This document shows positions 45,924 to 54,527 of a DNA stretch of 64,000 nt, one piece after another. The notes under the pieces are model-generated. The model worked only from the letters and a program-made list of their open reading frames with translations. It was not told the origin of the DNA and ran no database searches. A program made the position numbers and the translations under genes. The DNA is from Halorussus aquaticus (lineage in GTDB: Archaea; Halobacteriota; Halobacteria; Halobacteriales; Haladaptataceae), in the NCBI RefSeq assembly GCF_024218795.1, contig NZ_CP100403.1:248001-312000 (forward strand), in the 5' to 3' direction. The stretch's first letter is position 1. Every line of letters starts with the position of its first letter.

Positions 45924-46171
45924 GCTAGAACTCGAACCGTGAGGATATCGACCTCGCCGCGAGTGCGGCGCACGCCGAAAGCGACTTCTTGCGAATCCCT
46001 GACTGGGTCGAGGACGTGTCTAATCGGGGTGCAGATTGGGTATCGGCGATGCGTCTAGTATGCGTGTAGTACCACGAAGATCTGGAGGAGTTGATGATAC
46101 TGTTCATTTATATACGAGAGTAGAATCGAGCTATCGGATTTGCTAAGTACGTGGTGCTTACAAACCATAGT
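45924..46171. other. Gap with a coding remnant
   Basis: The plus strand from about 45943 to 46068 reads EDIDLAASAAHAESDFLRIP and then DWVEDVSNRGADWVSAMRLV to a TAG, with no start codon. It looks like the tail of a lost gene. Family not recognised. Confidence 0.3.
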
Positions 46172-46378
46172 TCATGATAGCCGTATACGGTCGATTTCAG
46201 CGACGTTCGAATCCCTAACGTACTCTATGATGCAGTCCTCGCAAATGGATGCCCACTCGATATTCCCACTCTCAAATGTTACTTTAGTCACTTTCCCCTC
46301 CTCTTTTTGACAGCCAGTACATTCGTTAGTTGATTGAGGGGATAGACGCGGATACTCATGGTTTACAGAACAGTTCAT
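46172..46378 (-). CDS. Small cysteine-containing protein
   Basis: The protein has 68 residues with CTGCQKEEGK and CEDCIIEYV, two CxxC pairs 24 residues apart, so one zinc site is likely. Its ATG overlaps the stop of the upstream gene (46375) by four bases, so they are in one operon with the HalOD1 gene. Function is unknown. Confidence 0.6.
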   Translation of the reverse strand: MNCSVNHEYPRLSPQSTNECTGCQKEEGKVTKVTFESGNIEWASICEDCIIEYVRDSNVAEIDRIRLS

Positions 46379-46662
46379 GGTTTATTTGCTGTTATTCTGA
46401 AGAAGACATACTGGTCTAAGAGCGATGAAAAGTTATCGTGGCCGCATTCCGGGCACTCTACTCCTGCGACGTTTTCAACGCCGATAGGAACTGTGTATCC
46501 ACACCCGTTCTGGCATGGAACGTTTGTATACTGTTCCTTTAGATGAGTTAGCACATCTTCGGCATGATTCTCTTTGAGGTGCGTCTTCGCGTCTCTTTTC
46601 ACCGGGTCTACGGCTTCCCCCTCGACCAGCTCGTCACAATAGTTACAATCAAGCTGGTACAT
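46375..46662 (-). CDS. Zinc-ribbon protein, related to 56168-56512
   Basis: The protein has 95 residues. It carries CNYCDEL, then PCQNGCGYTVPIGVENVAGV and ECPECGHDN. The 56168-56512 protein repeats this order (CPFCEEE, CQNDCGYVFPVGVDEVAGFE, CPECGYDN), so the two are paralogues. Its start abuts the stop of the HalOD1 gene upstream, forming a three-gene operon. It may act as an adaptor or DNA-binding protein. Confidence 0.7.
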   Translation of the reverse strand: MYQLDCNYCDELVEGEAVDPVKRDAKTHLKENHAEDVLTHLKEQYTNVPCQNGCGYTVPIGVENVAGVECPECGHDNFSSLLDQYVFFRITANKP

Positions 46663-46983
46663 TTACTCTCCCCCACTCTCTCTAAGGAGGACCTCTCCGT
46701 CATGCGTGACCCGGATGTCATAGTCGTTGTACCTGAAGGCGACTGTCCCGTTTGCCATCCGCGGGTGGCCGCTCATCTGTGGTGCGAACAGTCTATCGAG
46801 TGCGTCAGTTTCGATGACCGAGTAGAGTGATTCGAGTTCTGCCGGGTGGGAGTCTTTCTCAGCACTGACGGCGCGGAGAACAGCCTCGGTGACCGATTCA
46901 CCTTCCTGCACACAGTACGTCGTTCCGTCGTTGTTCGTGGTAGTGTGCGACGTAGCCGAAGCAGTTCCAGTAGAGTCAGTCAT
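46663..46983 (-). CDS. HalOD1 output-domain protein
   Basis: From the ATG at 46983 (MTDSTGTASATSHTTTNNDG) it has 106 residues; an upstream ATG at 46998 is less likely. HalOD1 features: SVTEAVLRAVSAEKDSHPAE, LESLYSVIETDALDRLF, and the strand VAFRYNDYDIRVTHDGEV. HalOD1 is a haloarchaeal output domain thought to act in signalling; its chemistry is unknown. It follows the HTH_10 gene at 47072-47716 by 88 bases. Confidence 0.75.
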   Translation of the reverse strand: MTDSTGTASATSHTTTNNDGTTYCVQEGESVTEAVLRAVSAEKDSHPAELESLYSVIETDALDRLFAPQMSGHPRMANGTVAFRYNDYDIRVTHDGEVLLRESGGE

Positions 46984-47071
46984 TTTGAGTGTTTCCACTC
47001 CTCCGTAGGCACTTGATTCGGTTGAGCCACAGGATAGTATATTCAGCGGGTTTAAAAGGGGGCGGGTACGG

Positions 47072-47716
47072 TTACGTCACGTCGAGTGTTCCTTCGATGA
47101 GATTACGTGTCCCTCGTCGGAGTCGGTCTGAGAACGACTGGTTGGCAATCTCGAGTTCCTCCGCCAGTTCACCAAGGTTCGTCTCTGGCGGTGTCTCGTA
47201 ATAGCCATTCTTGTAGGCGAGCAAGACGGCCTCGCGTTGTTCCGACGTGAGGCCGTGCGCTCCTTCATCGGTTCGGGCTCCAATCGAATGAATGTGTCCT
47301 AACGTAATCTCAATGTCGTGGTCGGCGCAGTATTCTTGGAACTCTGCGATTTGATTGGTGTCCTCGGCTCGAAACTCGAATTTCCATTCATCCTCGGTGC
47401 CAGTCGCGGAGAGGACCGTCAGTTTGGCGTCGACAATCCCGGTCAGGATACCTTCAACATCTGGGTCCCATTCGGCACGGAACAGGCCTTGGTCGCCAAG
47501 GTCGTCGACGAGCGTGTACGATTTGAGCGCCCCCTGTGCTTCGAGGGTCGTTTGCACGTTTTCAACGGGCTCCTCGCGGACCCAAAAATAGGGGAGAATG
47601 GCATGATTTGTCGGCACGACTTGTTCGATTTCGATAGTGATTTCGGGGAAGGAGTCGAAGATGTGGCCGAGTGGGAAGGCGTCAGCAGGAACAGAGAACG
47701 TGGCTATCGTGGACAT
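47072..47716 (-). CDS. Bat-like HTH_10 transcriptional regulator, copy 1
   Basis: The protein has 214 residues. The N-terminal 150 residues form the sensing part seen in bacterio-opsin-activator-like proteins (FSVPADAFPLGHIFDSFPEI, VVPTNHAILPYFWVREEPVE). The C-terminal HTH_10 is GLTSEQREAVLLAYKNGYYE, TNLGELAEELEIANQSFSDR, LRRGTRNLIEGTL. It is a probable activator or repressor. Related copies lie at 53691 and 55164, each also followed by a HalOD1 gene or remnant. Confidence 0.8.
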   Translation of the reverse strand: MSTIATFSVPADAFPLGHIFDSFPEITIEIEQVVPTNHAILPYFWVREEPVENVQTTLEAQGALKSYTLVDDLGDQGLFRAEWDPDVEGILTGIVDAKLTVLSATGTEDEWKFEFRAEDTNQIAEFQEYCADHDIEITLGHIHSIGARTDEGAHGLTSEQREAVLLAYKNGYYETPPETNLGELAEELEIANQSFSDRLRRGTRNLIEGTLDVT

Positions 47717-48208
47717 AGGTACAACAAGTACCCTTAAAACATAACCGCATCGCCCGAAACGGGTGCGCCTGCGACTGTGCCGGCATGCGTTTTCACGTCA
47801 TCCTCGCTCCGATGGGTAGAGTATTATCCAACATGGCCGATCCACGTCTAAATCTCCTCTAACAATATATTCCGTTGCTTGGGTGATGGAAAGAGGAGAA
47901 ACGGCAGTTCGGGGTGGTCGTCGCGGACGGCGTGGAGAAAATCGAGGCCGCGAATGAAGTAGCCTAGTCATATATAGAATCTGGTGGTTTGTAGAAATCT
48001 AAACTGCCAACCTCTGCACCTCCTCGTCTGTGAATCCGTATAGTCGTATGTGGTTGATGCGGTTATCGCGACGCTGAGGCGGTCACGACATCGATGCTCT
48101 CGACGACGCCCATGAATCGGTACTGGTCCATACGGCGGCAACCGCGCGGTCGGCGTGTGTTGACGACTGCGGAAAGCCATTTCCCGTTGCGACCTCTACA
48201 GTGGAAAG
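47717..48208. other. Gene-free stretch
   Basis: About 490 bases with no complete gene. A core like the leader family (CCCGAAACGGGTGCG, about 47759-47773) occurs without a T-run. The plus strand near 48090-48200 reads protein-like (DIDALDDAHESVLVHTAATA) with no start, a possible remnant. Confidence 0.3.
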
Positions 48209-48697
48209 ATGGTTTCCGAGGAACTCGACAACGTGGATAAAGGCATTCTGTATCTGCTCCAGAAGGACGCCCGGCGTAACACGACCGAGGACATGGCTGA
48301 GCAAGTGGGCGTTTCGTCCAGCACGGTTGCTAACCGAATTAACCGGCTTGAGGAGCGTGGTGTTATTCTCGGTTATCAACCAATCATCAAGTACAGCGAA
48401 ACGGGGTTAGGTCATCACCTCCTCCTCACTGCGACAGTCCCCCTCCAAGACCGAGAGAAGATGCTGGACGACCTCATGGAGGTATCCGGTATCGTAAGCA
48501 TCCGTGAGCTATTGACTAACAATGAAAACCTGTCGTTGGAATTAGTGGGCCTCACGTCGGACGACATTGAGGATTCCCTTGAAGCGCTGGACGAACTCGG
48601 CGTCGATATTGAGCGGATGGAGATGATGAAACAGGAACGAACCAACCCGTACAACCACTTCGGACAGGAGTTTGCGAATGAAGACGACACTGGATAA
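48209..48697 (+). CDS. Lrp/AsnC-family transcriptional regulator
   Basis: The protein has 162 residues. N-terminal helix-turn-helix: LDNVDKGILYLLQKDARRNT, EDMAEQVGVSSSTVANRINR, LEERGVILGYQPI. The C-terminal RAM-like domain (GHHLLLTATVPLQDREKMLD) should bind an amino acid or other ligand and drive assembly. Followed 79 bases later by a HalOD1 protein on the same strand, so sensing and output may be linked. Confidence 0.8.
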   Translation: MVSEELDNVDKGILYLLQKDARRNTTEDMAEQVGVSSSTVANRINRLEERGVILGYQPIIKYSETGLGHHLLLTATVPLQDREKMLDDLMEVSGIVSIRELLTNNENLSLELVGLTSDDIEDSLEALDELGVDIERMEMMKQERTNPYNHFGQEFANEDDTG

Positions 48698-48776
48698 TTT
48701 CCAGCCCCTCTTAAGTCGCTCTGGAAACTATCAAGCATACAACAGGTTCAAGAAGGGTGAGCGACTATAGTGGTCT

Positions 48777-49028
48777 ATGGTCCAAACACAGATCGCAACA
48801 GCACACGTCGGTAATGTATGCAATGAAGTGGTTAAGAAAGTAGCCGAAGTAGAAGACGTTGACCCCCTCGAACTAACTCCTCCGCTCTCCGAAGTGATCG
48901 ACTCCGACGCCTTGGAGAGCTTGTTCGCCAACAACCTAGCAGTTGGAAAGGTTGTTTTTAATTATAATAGTTGCGAGGTGAGTGTTTTCTCGGATGGGTA
49001 TGTTTCGGTCAAATCCCACGGTACATAA
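48777..49028 (+). CDS. HalOD1 output-domain protein
   Basis: The protein has 83 residues: NVCNEVVKKVAEVEDVDPLE, LTPPLSEVIDSDALESLF, and the closing strands VGKVVFNYNSCEVSVFSDGY. This matches the HalOD1 pattern (helix, L-x-P-L-x-x-x-I-D-x-x-A-L, strands). It is short, so it is the bare domain. The neighbouring Lrp-type regulator may control it. Confidence 0.75.
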   Translation: MVQTQIATAHVGNVCNEVVKKVAEVEDVDPLELTPPLSEVIDSDALESLFANNLAVGKVVFNYNSCEVSVFSDGYVSVKSHGT

Positions 49029-49147
49029 CTACAATCGCTAAGAGAATCGACGATGCCCGCACCTCTGTAGATAACACTTTGGGGTATACATACTCTGTAT
49101 TTTGAGTTCGTCTCCATCGTGTCAGATGCGGCGGTCGTGCGGGAAGT

Positions 49148-49291
49148 ATGTCCGCGGTGCAGCTACGCTCGCTCGATTGTCCCGGTTGCTATCGCGAGAC
49201 GGGTGATTCCACCGCAAACCCTTCATCTTCGAACGGCTGTTCACGCACCGAAACCTCGACCTCCAAACAGGACCACAACGCCAACGACTAA
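49148..49291 (+). CDS. Possible 47-residue protein with one CxxC
   Basis: ATG 49148 to TAA 49289-49291 reads MSAVQLRSLDCPGCYRETGD and a serine/threonine-rich tail. Length and a single CPGC make it uncertain, but no better frame uses this space and the frame ends cleanly 5 bases before the next one. It could be a small redox or zinc peptide, or chance. Confidence 0.3.
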   Translation: MSAVQLRSLDCPGCYRETGDSTANPSSSNGCSRTETSTSKQDHNAND

Positions 49292-49296
49292 GCGGC

Positions 49297-50145
49297 GTGA
49301 CCTTCTACTCTAAATATCCGGGCCAGTCCCGGTGGTTGGGACACATGGGTGACGGCGACAAACAAGCGGAGGCCGTTGGACTGCTCCAGCAGCTTGGCCT
49401 CAAAGAATACGAAGCGAAGTGTTTCATCGCCCTCACGCGAAAACCGACGGCGACCGCAAAAGAGATCAGCGACATCGCCGACGTTCCGCGGACGCGGGTC
49501 TACGACGCGATTCGCATACTGGAGGCACAGGGGCTCGTCGAGATCCAGCACACGAATCCCCAGCAGTACCGGGCGGTGCCGCTCGAGGAGGCCATCCAAA
49601 CGTTTCGGCGCCAGTACGAGTCCCGGATCGAGAACCTCCAAGCGGCGATCGACGCCATCGAACCCGCCGAGACGAACGATGAGCCGGTGACCCACGAGGT
49701 GTGGTCGCTGTCGAGCACGGACGCGATCACGAATCGCACGCATAAACTGCTTGAGGACGCCGAATCCGAAGTGGTGTATGTCATCAGTGCAGAGTCGCTC
49801 GTGACCGACGAGTTGGTCAAGACGCTGGACGAGGTCGCGGCCACCGACGTCGACGTACTGCTCGGCACGGTGACGGCTGAGATACGCGACCAGCTTCGAG
49901 AGCGTGTCCCCGACGCGGAGGTGTTCCTGTCGGAACTGGAGTGGCTCCACCCCAACGACGGCGACAAGGTGGCGATCGGGCGGATGCTGTTGATTGACCA
50001 GAGTACGATCCTGCTGAGTTCGGTTTATGAGGCCACGGGCGAGGAGAAGGCCATCTTTGGGCGCGGGTTCCAGAACGGGCTCGTTGTCATCACCCGCCGA
50101 CTGATGGCGAGCGGCCTCGTCCCAGTTCGCGACCCCACCCAATAA
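49297..50145 (+). CDS. TrmB-family transcriptional regulator
   Basis: The first start of the frame at 49297 gives 282 residues; the ATG at 49345 (MGDGDKQAEAVGLLQQLGLK) is the better match to the family. Winged helix: LGLKEYEAKCFIALTRKPTA, AKEISDIADVPRTRVYDAIR, ILEAQGLVEIQHTNPQQYRA, then a coiled coil. The C-terminal half (about 125-270) is the PLD-like sensor region common in haloarchaeal TrmB proteins. It probably controls a sugar, lipid or stress gene. No target is adjacent. Confidence 0.8.
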   Translation: MTFYSKYPGQSRWLGHMGDGDKQAEAVGLLQQLGLKEYEAKCFIALTRKPTATAKEISDIADVPRTRVYDAIRILEAQGLVEIQHTNPQQYRAVPLEEAIQTFRRQYESRIENLQAAIDAIEPAETNDEPVTHEVWSLSSTDAITNRTHKLLEDAESEVVYVISAESLVTDELVKTLDEVAATDVDVLLGTVTAEIRDQLRERVPDAEVFLSELEWLHPNDGDKVAIGRMLLIDQSTILLSSVYEATGEEKAIFGRGFQNGLVVITRRLMASGLVPVRDPTQ

Positions 50146-50147
50146 TG

Positions 50148-50573
50148 TCAAACTATGTGAAACACTGCTCTCAAGGCGATTAAAACTCTGTATTTATCGA
50201 AGGCAATACCACTGGGAGTGTCCGCTAACGGATAGAGGTCTGCGACGCTGCCTACCAACTGTTCCAGCTCCGGGGAACCCCGATACTGGACTGTCTCGCT
50301 CCGCCGGTCGTAGTCAATGACACCGGCATCTGTCAGTCGCGGGAGTGCCGAGTGCTGGAGCTTGAGAATATTCTGTTCTATCCCGCCGTGGGCTTGTTTG
50401 CTAATCTCGTCCGTGAGGTCTTGAACCAACGCGACATCGTCCGCCGAATCCTGGAAGTAGGACAAGATTGTGCGGCAGTGATGGTTGGCGAGGATGGGCA
50501 GGAGTTCGTCTGTCTGCTCAGGGAGCGTACCGCGGGGGAACTGGATCCACTCGTACTGATGCGCCACCTCCAT
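50148..50573 (-). CDS. Winged-helix protein, DUF7344-type
   Basis: The open frame reaches 50690, but its first 39 codons are the antisense of another gene fragment. The ATG at 50573 (MEVAHQYEWIQFPRGTLPEQ) is the natural start, giving 141 residues. Domain: LPILANHHCRTILSYFQDSA, LTDEISKQAHGGIEQNILKL, HSALPRLTDAGVIDYDRRSE. It is a probable regulator. Its stop is 2 bases beyond the convergent TrmB-type gene. Confidence 0.65.
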   Translation of the reverse strand: MEVAHQYEWIQFPRGTLPEQTDELLPILANHHCRTILSYFQDSADDVALVQDLTDEISKQAHGGIEQNILKLQHSALPRLTDAGVIDYDRRSETVQYRGSPELEQLVGSVADLYPLADTPSGIAFDKYRVLIALRAVFHIV

Positions 50574-50711
50574 CTCCCCATTCTGGAGGAGTATGGATTC
50601 ATCCAGTGGGATCGCAAGAAGCACCGGGTCACGAAAGGCCCGCGATTCAATGAATTGGAGCCGTTTCTCAAATTGTATCAAGACCTGCAACGCGATCTCC
50701 TCGCCAAATAG
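50556..50711 (+). pseudogene. 3' fragment of another DUF7344-type gene
   Basis: The plus strand reads LMRHLHLPILEEYGFIQWDR, then VTKGPRFNELEPFLKLYQDL, to the TAG at 50709-50711. This is the last third of the same domain as 45537 and 52287. Its 5' end is missing and the rest of its long frame upstream is antisense of the 50148-50573 gene, so it is a remnant left by a deletion. Confidence 0.6.
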
Positions 50712-50845
50712 GCGTGGTCAACGTCGTCAACGTTGTACGCCTCCATGTTTCAGAATAGGTCTTGGGGTGGTTGGACGGTCTGCTCGAAATGGTAACAGCG
50801 ATGAGGGCCCAAGCCCTTATTTGAATCGGTCGCCTACTGTAAGGG

Positions 50846-51178
50846 ATGGTAGATGACAAACAGGGCCGAGACAAGCAAGCGGATGACGAAAAGCAACGCC
50901 AGCGAAAGCGCGAGCTAGAGGAGGCACGGAACCGCACCGATGAAGCCGAACCGGTGCGCGACAACCCGGGCGAGCAGCTCGGTGACCTTGATGACGCCCT
51001 CGGAACCCACGACTATCCAGCCACGACGGAGGAATTGGTCGAGACTTATGGCGACTACGAGATCGAAACGCAGGGCGGACGGAAACCTCTTAGTGAAGTG
51101 CTTGCCCCGACCGACGACCAAACGTACGGTTCCGCCGATGATGTTCGAAGCCGGATACAGGGACTCATCCATCGTTGA
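50846..51178 (+). CDS. DUF5789-like small acidic haloarchaeal protein
   Basis: The protein has 110 residues with a charged helical start (KQADDEKQRQRKRELEEARN) and a conserved second half (LGDLDDALGTHDYPATTEEL, YGDYEIETQGGRKPLSEVLA). The family is common in haloarchaea; function is unknown. Confidence 0.75.
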   Translation: MVDDKQGRDKQADDEKQRQRKRELEEARNRTDEAEPVRDNPGEQLGDLDDALGTHDYPATTEELVETYGDYEIETQGGRKPLSEVLAPTDDQTYGSADDVRSRIQGLIHR

Positions 51179-51709
51179 TGAATACGCCCCAATCTCCCGC
51201 CATCGCGCTAATTGGTCAACCCTGGCTCTAATATGTATCCGCCCTGAATTTGTCGCCCTGTCTTTTACGGCCTAAGACGGAGCAAGAACGGCAAGTTCCC
51301 CACGAACCCCTCCTGCTTATTTTCGTATTAAAAATATGGAATCTGTTAGTGGGGCTCCTAAGTTGCTCAGTGGTTCTCTGTACGTATTTTTGGAGTACTG
51401 CGGATGATCAATACGTGGGGCGAACTTATCCTGTTCGCTCATCCAGGGAAGCGGTATTCATGCGGAGTTGGGTAAGAGCCGCTCATTACTGAGTATAGCA
51501 ATCAGCAGCGACGTGACTACGATACTTGCGGCGGGCGGGTCGAGATAAGTCTCAGCGTGCGCGTAGAAGACACGCTGGGTAGTTCACCAATCAGCGCACC
51601 AATCACGCCGAACACCGCCCCAGCATGACTGCTTCACCGAGATGAAGTGCCTGCGAGACAGTTACGGGTATCACGGAACTGGTGGAAGTGTTCACACTGT
51701 TCCGAGTTA
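51179..51709. other. Gene-free stretch with a cation-transporter remnant
   Basis: On the minus strand, about 51484-51627 reads AGAVFGVIGALIGELPSV, then in another frame FYAHAETYLDPPAASIVVTS and LLIAILSNERLLP. The text recalls a membrane segment of cation-diffusion-facilitator transporters. It is broken and has no ends, so it is a remnant at best. Nothing else was seen. Confidence 0.35.
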
Positions 51710-52078
51710 TCAGTCAGTGATGTTTGATTTCGAAAGGTCATCCACACGTGGGTCATCAGGAAATAGGACAATTTTGCCACGTCCGATTCGAACACGGGTG
51801 ATCGCACCGTCGGTTTCCAATTCACTTAGATATCTGCTGACTGAGGATTTTGACCACCCTGTGCGATCAACTAACTCCGCTTGATGCACCCGCCCACCAT
51901 ACAATTCGATCAGTTTGAGGAGGGCTTTCTTTCTGGTGCCCCACATGAGAAGGGCGCGATCCATCTCCGACTCTGCGTCAACGGCAGCAGCGAGACGGTC
52001 GCGTTCACTTCCCGATTCTCTCTTCACTCCGGTGTCTGTGTCACGTACCAGTTCGGTAAGAGTGGTGAGTACATCCAT
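51710..52078 (-). CDS. Winged-helix protein (haloarchaeal MarR-like)
   Basis: The frame is open to 52369, but the ATG at 52078 (MDVLTTLTELVRDTDTGVKR) is the natural start, 122 residues. Winged helix: LLMWGTRKKALLKLIELYGG, VHQAELVDRTGWSKSSVSRY, LSELETDGAITRVRIGRGKI. In many haloarchaeal proteins this domain is the end of a longer membrane protein; that front part is absent here. It is a probable regulator. Confidence 0.7.
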   Translation of the reverse strand: MDVLTTLTELVRDTDTGVKRESGSERDRLAAAVDAESEMDRALLMWGTRKKALLKLIELYGGRVHQAELVDRTGWSKSSVSRYLSELETDGAITRVRIGRGKIVLFPDDPRVDDLSKSNITD

Positions 52079-52286
52079 GGGATCGAAAGACCTCTCATTG
52101 TTTTGTGAGCAGCGGTAGTTTGGTGATCGGCTGCTCATCCGCTCACTACGATTCGCAGCCTTGTGAATAATTAACATATTAACTCCCAGTTTTGGTGTTG
52201 AGAAACTGGGTGACAGGATTCCATAGTCGATAGTAACACCCGTTTTCCGTAATGTGAGTTCTCTAACTCCATCTGCTTGGAAGCCA

Positions 52287-52628
52287 TTATAGCCACCCTT
52301 TTGGTAACTCATCGCGGTGGTCATCCACCAGTCTGAGGAGTGGCGCAACCTCCTCAAAGTTTGGCCCACGCCATATCGTCTGTGTCTCCGCGTCCCACTC
52401 GATATAGCCGTGCTCGGCCAGCTTTGGAAGATGAACGTTGCGTAACTCCGTTTTCACTCCGTTGCGGTCGTCATCATCAGGCTCTTCTAACGCGAGGCAC
52501 TCGGGAATGACCTCGTCTTCGGTGCGTGGGGTCTGGTCGGAGACCGCCAACAAGATGCGATGACGGTGGGTGTTCCACAGCTCGTCGAACATGGCGTCGA
52601 GTGACGCCGAATCAGTAGGGTGTTCCAT
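52287..52628 (-). CDS. Winged-helix protein, DUF7344-type
   Basis: The open frame begins at 52709; the ATG at 52628 (MEHPTDSASLDAMFDELWNT) is the likely start, 113 residues. Domain: WNTHRHRILLAVSDQTPRTE, VKTELRNVHLPKLAEHGYIE, WDAETQTIWRGPNFEEVAPL. This is the most complete copy in the window and shows what the 50556 fragment has lost. It is a probable DNA-binding regulator. Confidence 0.75.
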   Translation of the reverse strand: MEHPTDSASLDAMFDELWNTHRHRILLAVSDQTPRTEDEVIPECLALEEPDDDDRNGVKTELRNVHLPKLAEHGYIEWDAETQTIWRGPNFEEVAPLLRLVDDHRDELPKGWL

Positions 52629-52948
52629 GGTGTGTCTTTCGTGGGTCGGACTACTCAGGCTGTGACTCACATTTGCCAACGTGGGGGATTCGATTGCTAT
52701 CGGTATCAAACCACGAGATTTTCACACTCAACTACGTTCTGATTATCTGGGTGAATAATCTCACACCATTATTCTGCACAAAGCCGTTTCGATAAATGTA
52801 CGCTCTCCATCGTGCAATCCGTGGTGCAAATGTAGTAGATCGGTCGTGCGAAGAATGCTGGCAACCAGTACTGGTTACGAACACCTATATTAGTAAGGTC
52901 GTGCCGTTACTGAAAAAAGGATACCCGTCCCGACCATAGACGGGTCTG
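52629..52948. other. Gap between divergent genes
   Basis: No gene was seen. The segment 52802-52831 resembles 44146-44175 (GCTCTCCATCG, then AATCC and TGGTGC in common). Both lie upstream of minus-strand genes and may be a shared regulatory site. Confidence 0.35.
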
Positions 52949-53286
52949 ATGGCACTCTCCAAGGTGTATGAGAGAAACCAATCGCTTCGCTTCTCAATAG
53001 GCGAAGTAACCGGCGCAATCGGAGATTCGGTTACAGTCTTCCCGCTTGTAATCGCGGTTGCCACGCTTACTGACCTGTCGCTCACGCACCTCTTGCTCGG
53101 CTTTGCCGTCTTCCAAGTTGTGTGGGCCTCTACTATGGCCTCCCAGTGTCGGTCGAACCAATGAAAGCCTTGACAGCCCTCATCATCGCAGGCACGCTGA
53201 CCCTGAACGAGTTCCTCGTTGCAGGTTTGCTCGCCAGTGTCGCTTTCCTCCTCATCGGGCAGCTCAGGGTACTGACCGCCGTGTAA
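52949..53286 (+). pseudogene. Fragment of a sulfate/molybdate-type permease
   Basis: The start LRFSIGEVTGAIGDSVTVFP and LVIAVATLTDLSLTHLLLGF match the N terminus of the putative sulfate/molybdate transporter family. The frame breaks at GGG 53124-53126; one more G gives WGLYYGLPVSVEPMKALTAL and two more membrane helices to a TAA at 53284. Full-length members have about 350-400 residues, so most of the gene is gone in any case. The fragment cannot transport. Confidence 0.65.
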
Positions 53287-53361
53287 GCCTACATCGGGCA
53301 GCCAATGAGTAAGCGAGAGCAGAAAGAACAGATGCGCATACCTCAACAACTTCAGAGAGCC

Positions 53362-53685
53362 TTAGAGGCCGATAAAATACATGCGAAGGATTATCATATC
53401 CGTCAAGCTCTCCAACTGCTCGAGGTCGAACATCTGCACGAGTAAGGGGTTCAGTGGTTCGTGCAGAAGGTGGAGTTTGTAGACAAGGGTGAGATACTCT
53501 TCGCAACGCAAGTCCTCGTGCCGAATTTGGGGAGGCATCCAGGGTTTCTCCTCGTCCAATCCAGTTACCACCCGCTGTTTTTGCGCTTGGAGAGCCGTTT
53601 CGAAGTCGCCGTCACTCGTTGCACCTTGCTCTACATCCTCAGCATTTATCGGGAGATGGACGTGAACAACCCGTTTAAGTAGTGT
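53362..53685 (-). pseudogene. Remnant of a HalOD1-type gene
   Basis: The frame opens right after the stop of the HTH_10 gene and has no start. It reads DGDFETALQAQKQRVVTGLD and CEEYLTLVYKLHLLHEP, matching the end of the 54528-55037 protein (DFETALQEQKQRVLAELDEE, SSEEYLTLVYELHHVH). The HalOD1 domain itself is deleted. It shows that an HTH_10 plus HalOD1 unit was once duplicated here. Confidence 0.65.
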
Positions 53686-53690
53686 TCACT

Positions 53691-54341
53691 TTATTGGAGG
53701 AGTTCGGCCAGTGCACTGCCGAGAATCGAACTGTTCCCACGTCGGAGTCGTGACGCGACCGCCTGTTGTGAGATGCCGAGTTCGTCGCCGAGGTCGGCCA
53801 TCGTCACGTCGTGGGGCGTGTTGAAGTAGCCCCGCTCGTAGGCGAGCACCAGCGCCTCCTGCTGGGTGTCGGTGAGTTTGGCCTCGGTCTCCGACTCGAT
53901 GGGCGTGAGCGCGTGCAGTTTGGTGAGCATAATCGGGATATCTAACTCCCGACACCGCTCTTGAAACGCCGCGATGTCACCTCGGTCGTCGCCCCGAACA
54001 TCGAACGTCCACTGCTCGCTCGTGCCGACCGCTTCGATAAGGGGCACTCCCGTCTCTATCAGCGTGCTGAGCACGCCTTCGTACCCCAGCGCCCACTCAA
54101 CCCGTAACAGATACTCGTCTGCGACGGAATCGACGAGTCGGATGTTCTCGACGCCCGGATGGTCGAGAAATGCATCCTCGATGTCGTCAACGGCAGTCCC
54201 GCGCACCCAGAAATAGGGGATCACAACGTCTTGGGCCGGAATGATTCGCTCCAGTTCGACCGTCACGCCCGGAAATTGTTTGAACACCGTTCCTATAGGG
54301 AACTGGTCGGACGGAACCGTAAACGTCGCTTCTGTAGCCAT
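53691..54341 (-). CDS. Bat-like HTH_10 transcriptional regulator, copy 2
   Basis: The protein has 216 residues: FTVPSDQFPIGTVFKQFPGV, IIPAQDVVIPYFWVRGTAVD, and the C-terminal HTH_10 KLTDTQQEALVLAYERGYFN, MADLGDELGISQQAVASRLR. It is closely related to the copies at 47072 and 55164. Its downstream HalOD1 partner is broken. The varied sensing half suggests each copy answers a different signal. Confidence 0.8.
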   Translation of the reverse strand: MATEATFTVPSDQFPIGTVFKQFPGVTVELERIIPAQDVVIPYFWVRGTAVDDIEDAFLDHPGVENIRLVDSVADEYLLRVEWALGYEGVLSTLIETGVPLIEAVGTSEQWTFDVRGDDRGDIAAFQERCRELDIPIMLTKLHALTPIESETEAKLTDTQQEALVLAYERGYFNTPHDVTMADLGDELGISQQAVASRLRRGNSSILGSALAELLQ

Positions 54342-54527
54342 TGTCGAATCTATCTTGGTTCACGCAGCAAGAGGTGAGGTCGGATCTCTGGCCCAAACAT
54401 GATATTTTTGTTGATAACCCGAGTGGGTAGCAATCTCGTACTCCAACATTTTGATCGAATACTTCGTTTCAGCGTTTGTCTCCAGATTTGGGGGATGGGC
54501 ATTTTTTCGCGAACTGTGGTCCTCGTC

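Noticed and set aside
49288..50151. Long minus-strand frame of 287 codons
   Set aside because: It is fully antisense to the TrmB-type gene and reads as Arg/His-rich text without domain features.
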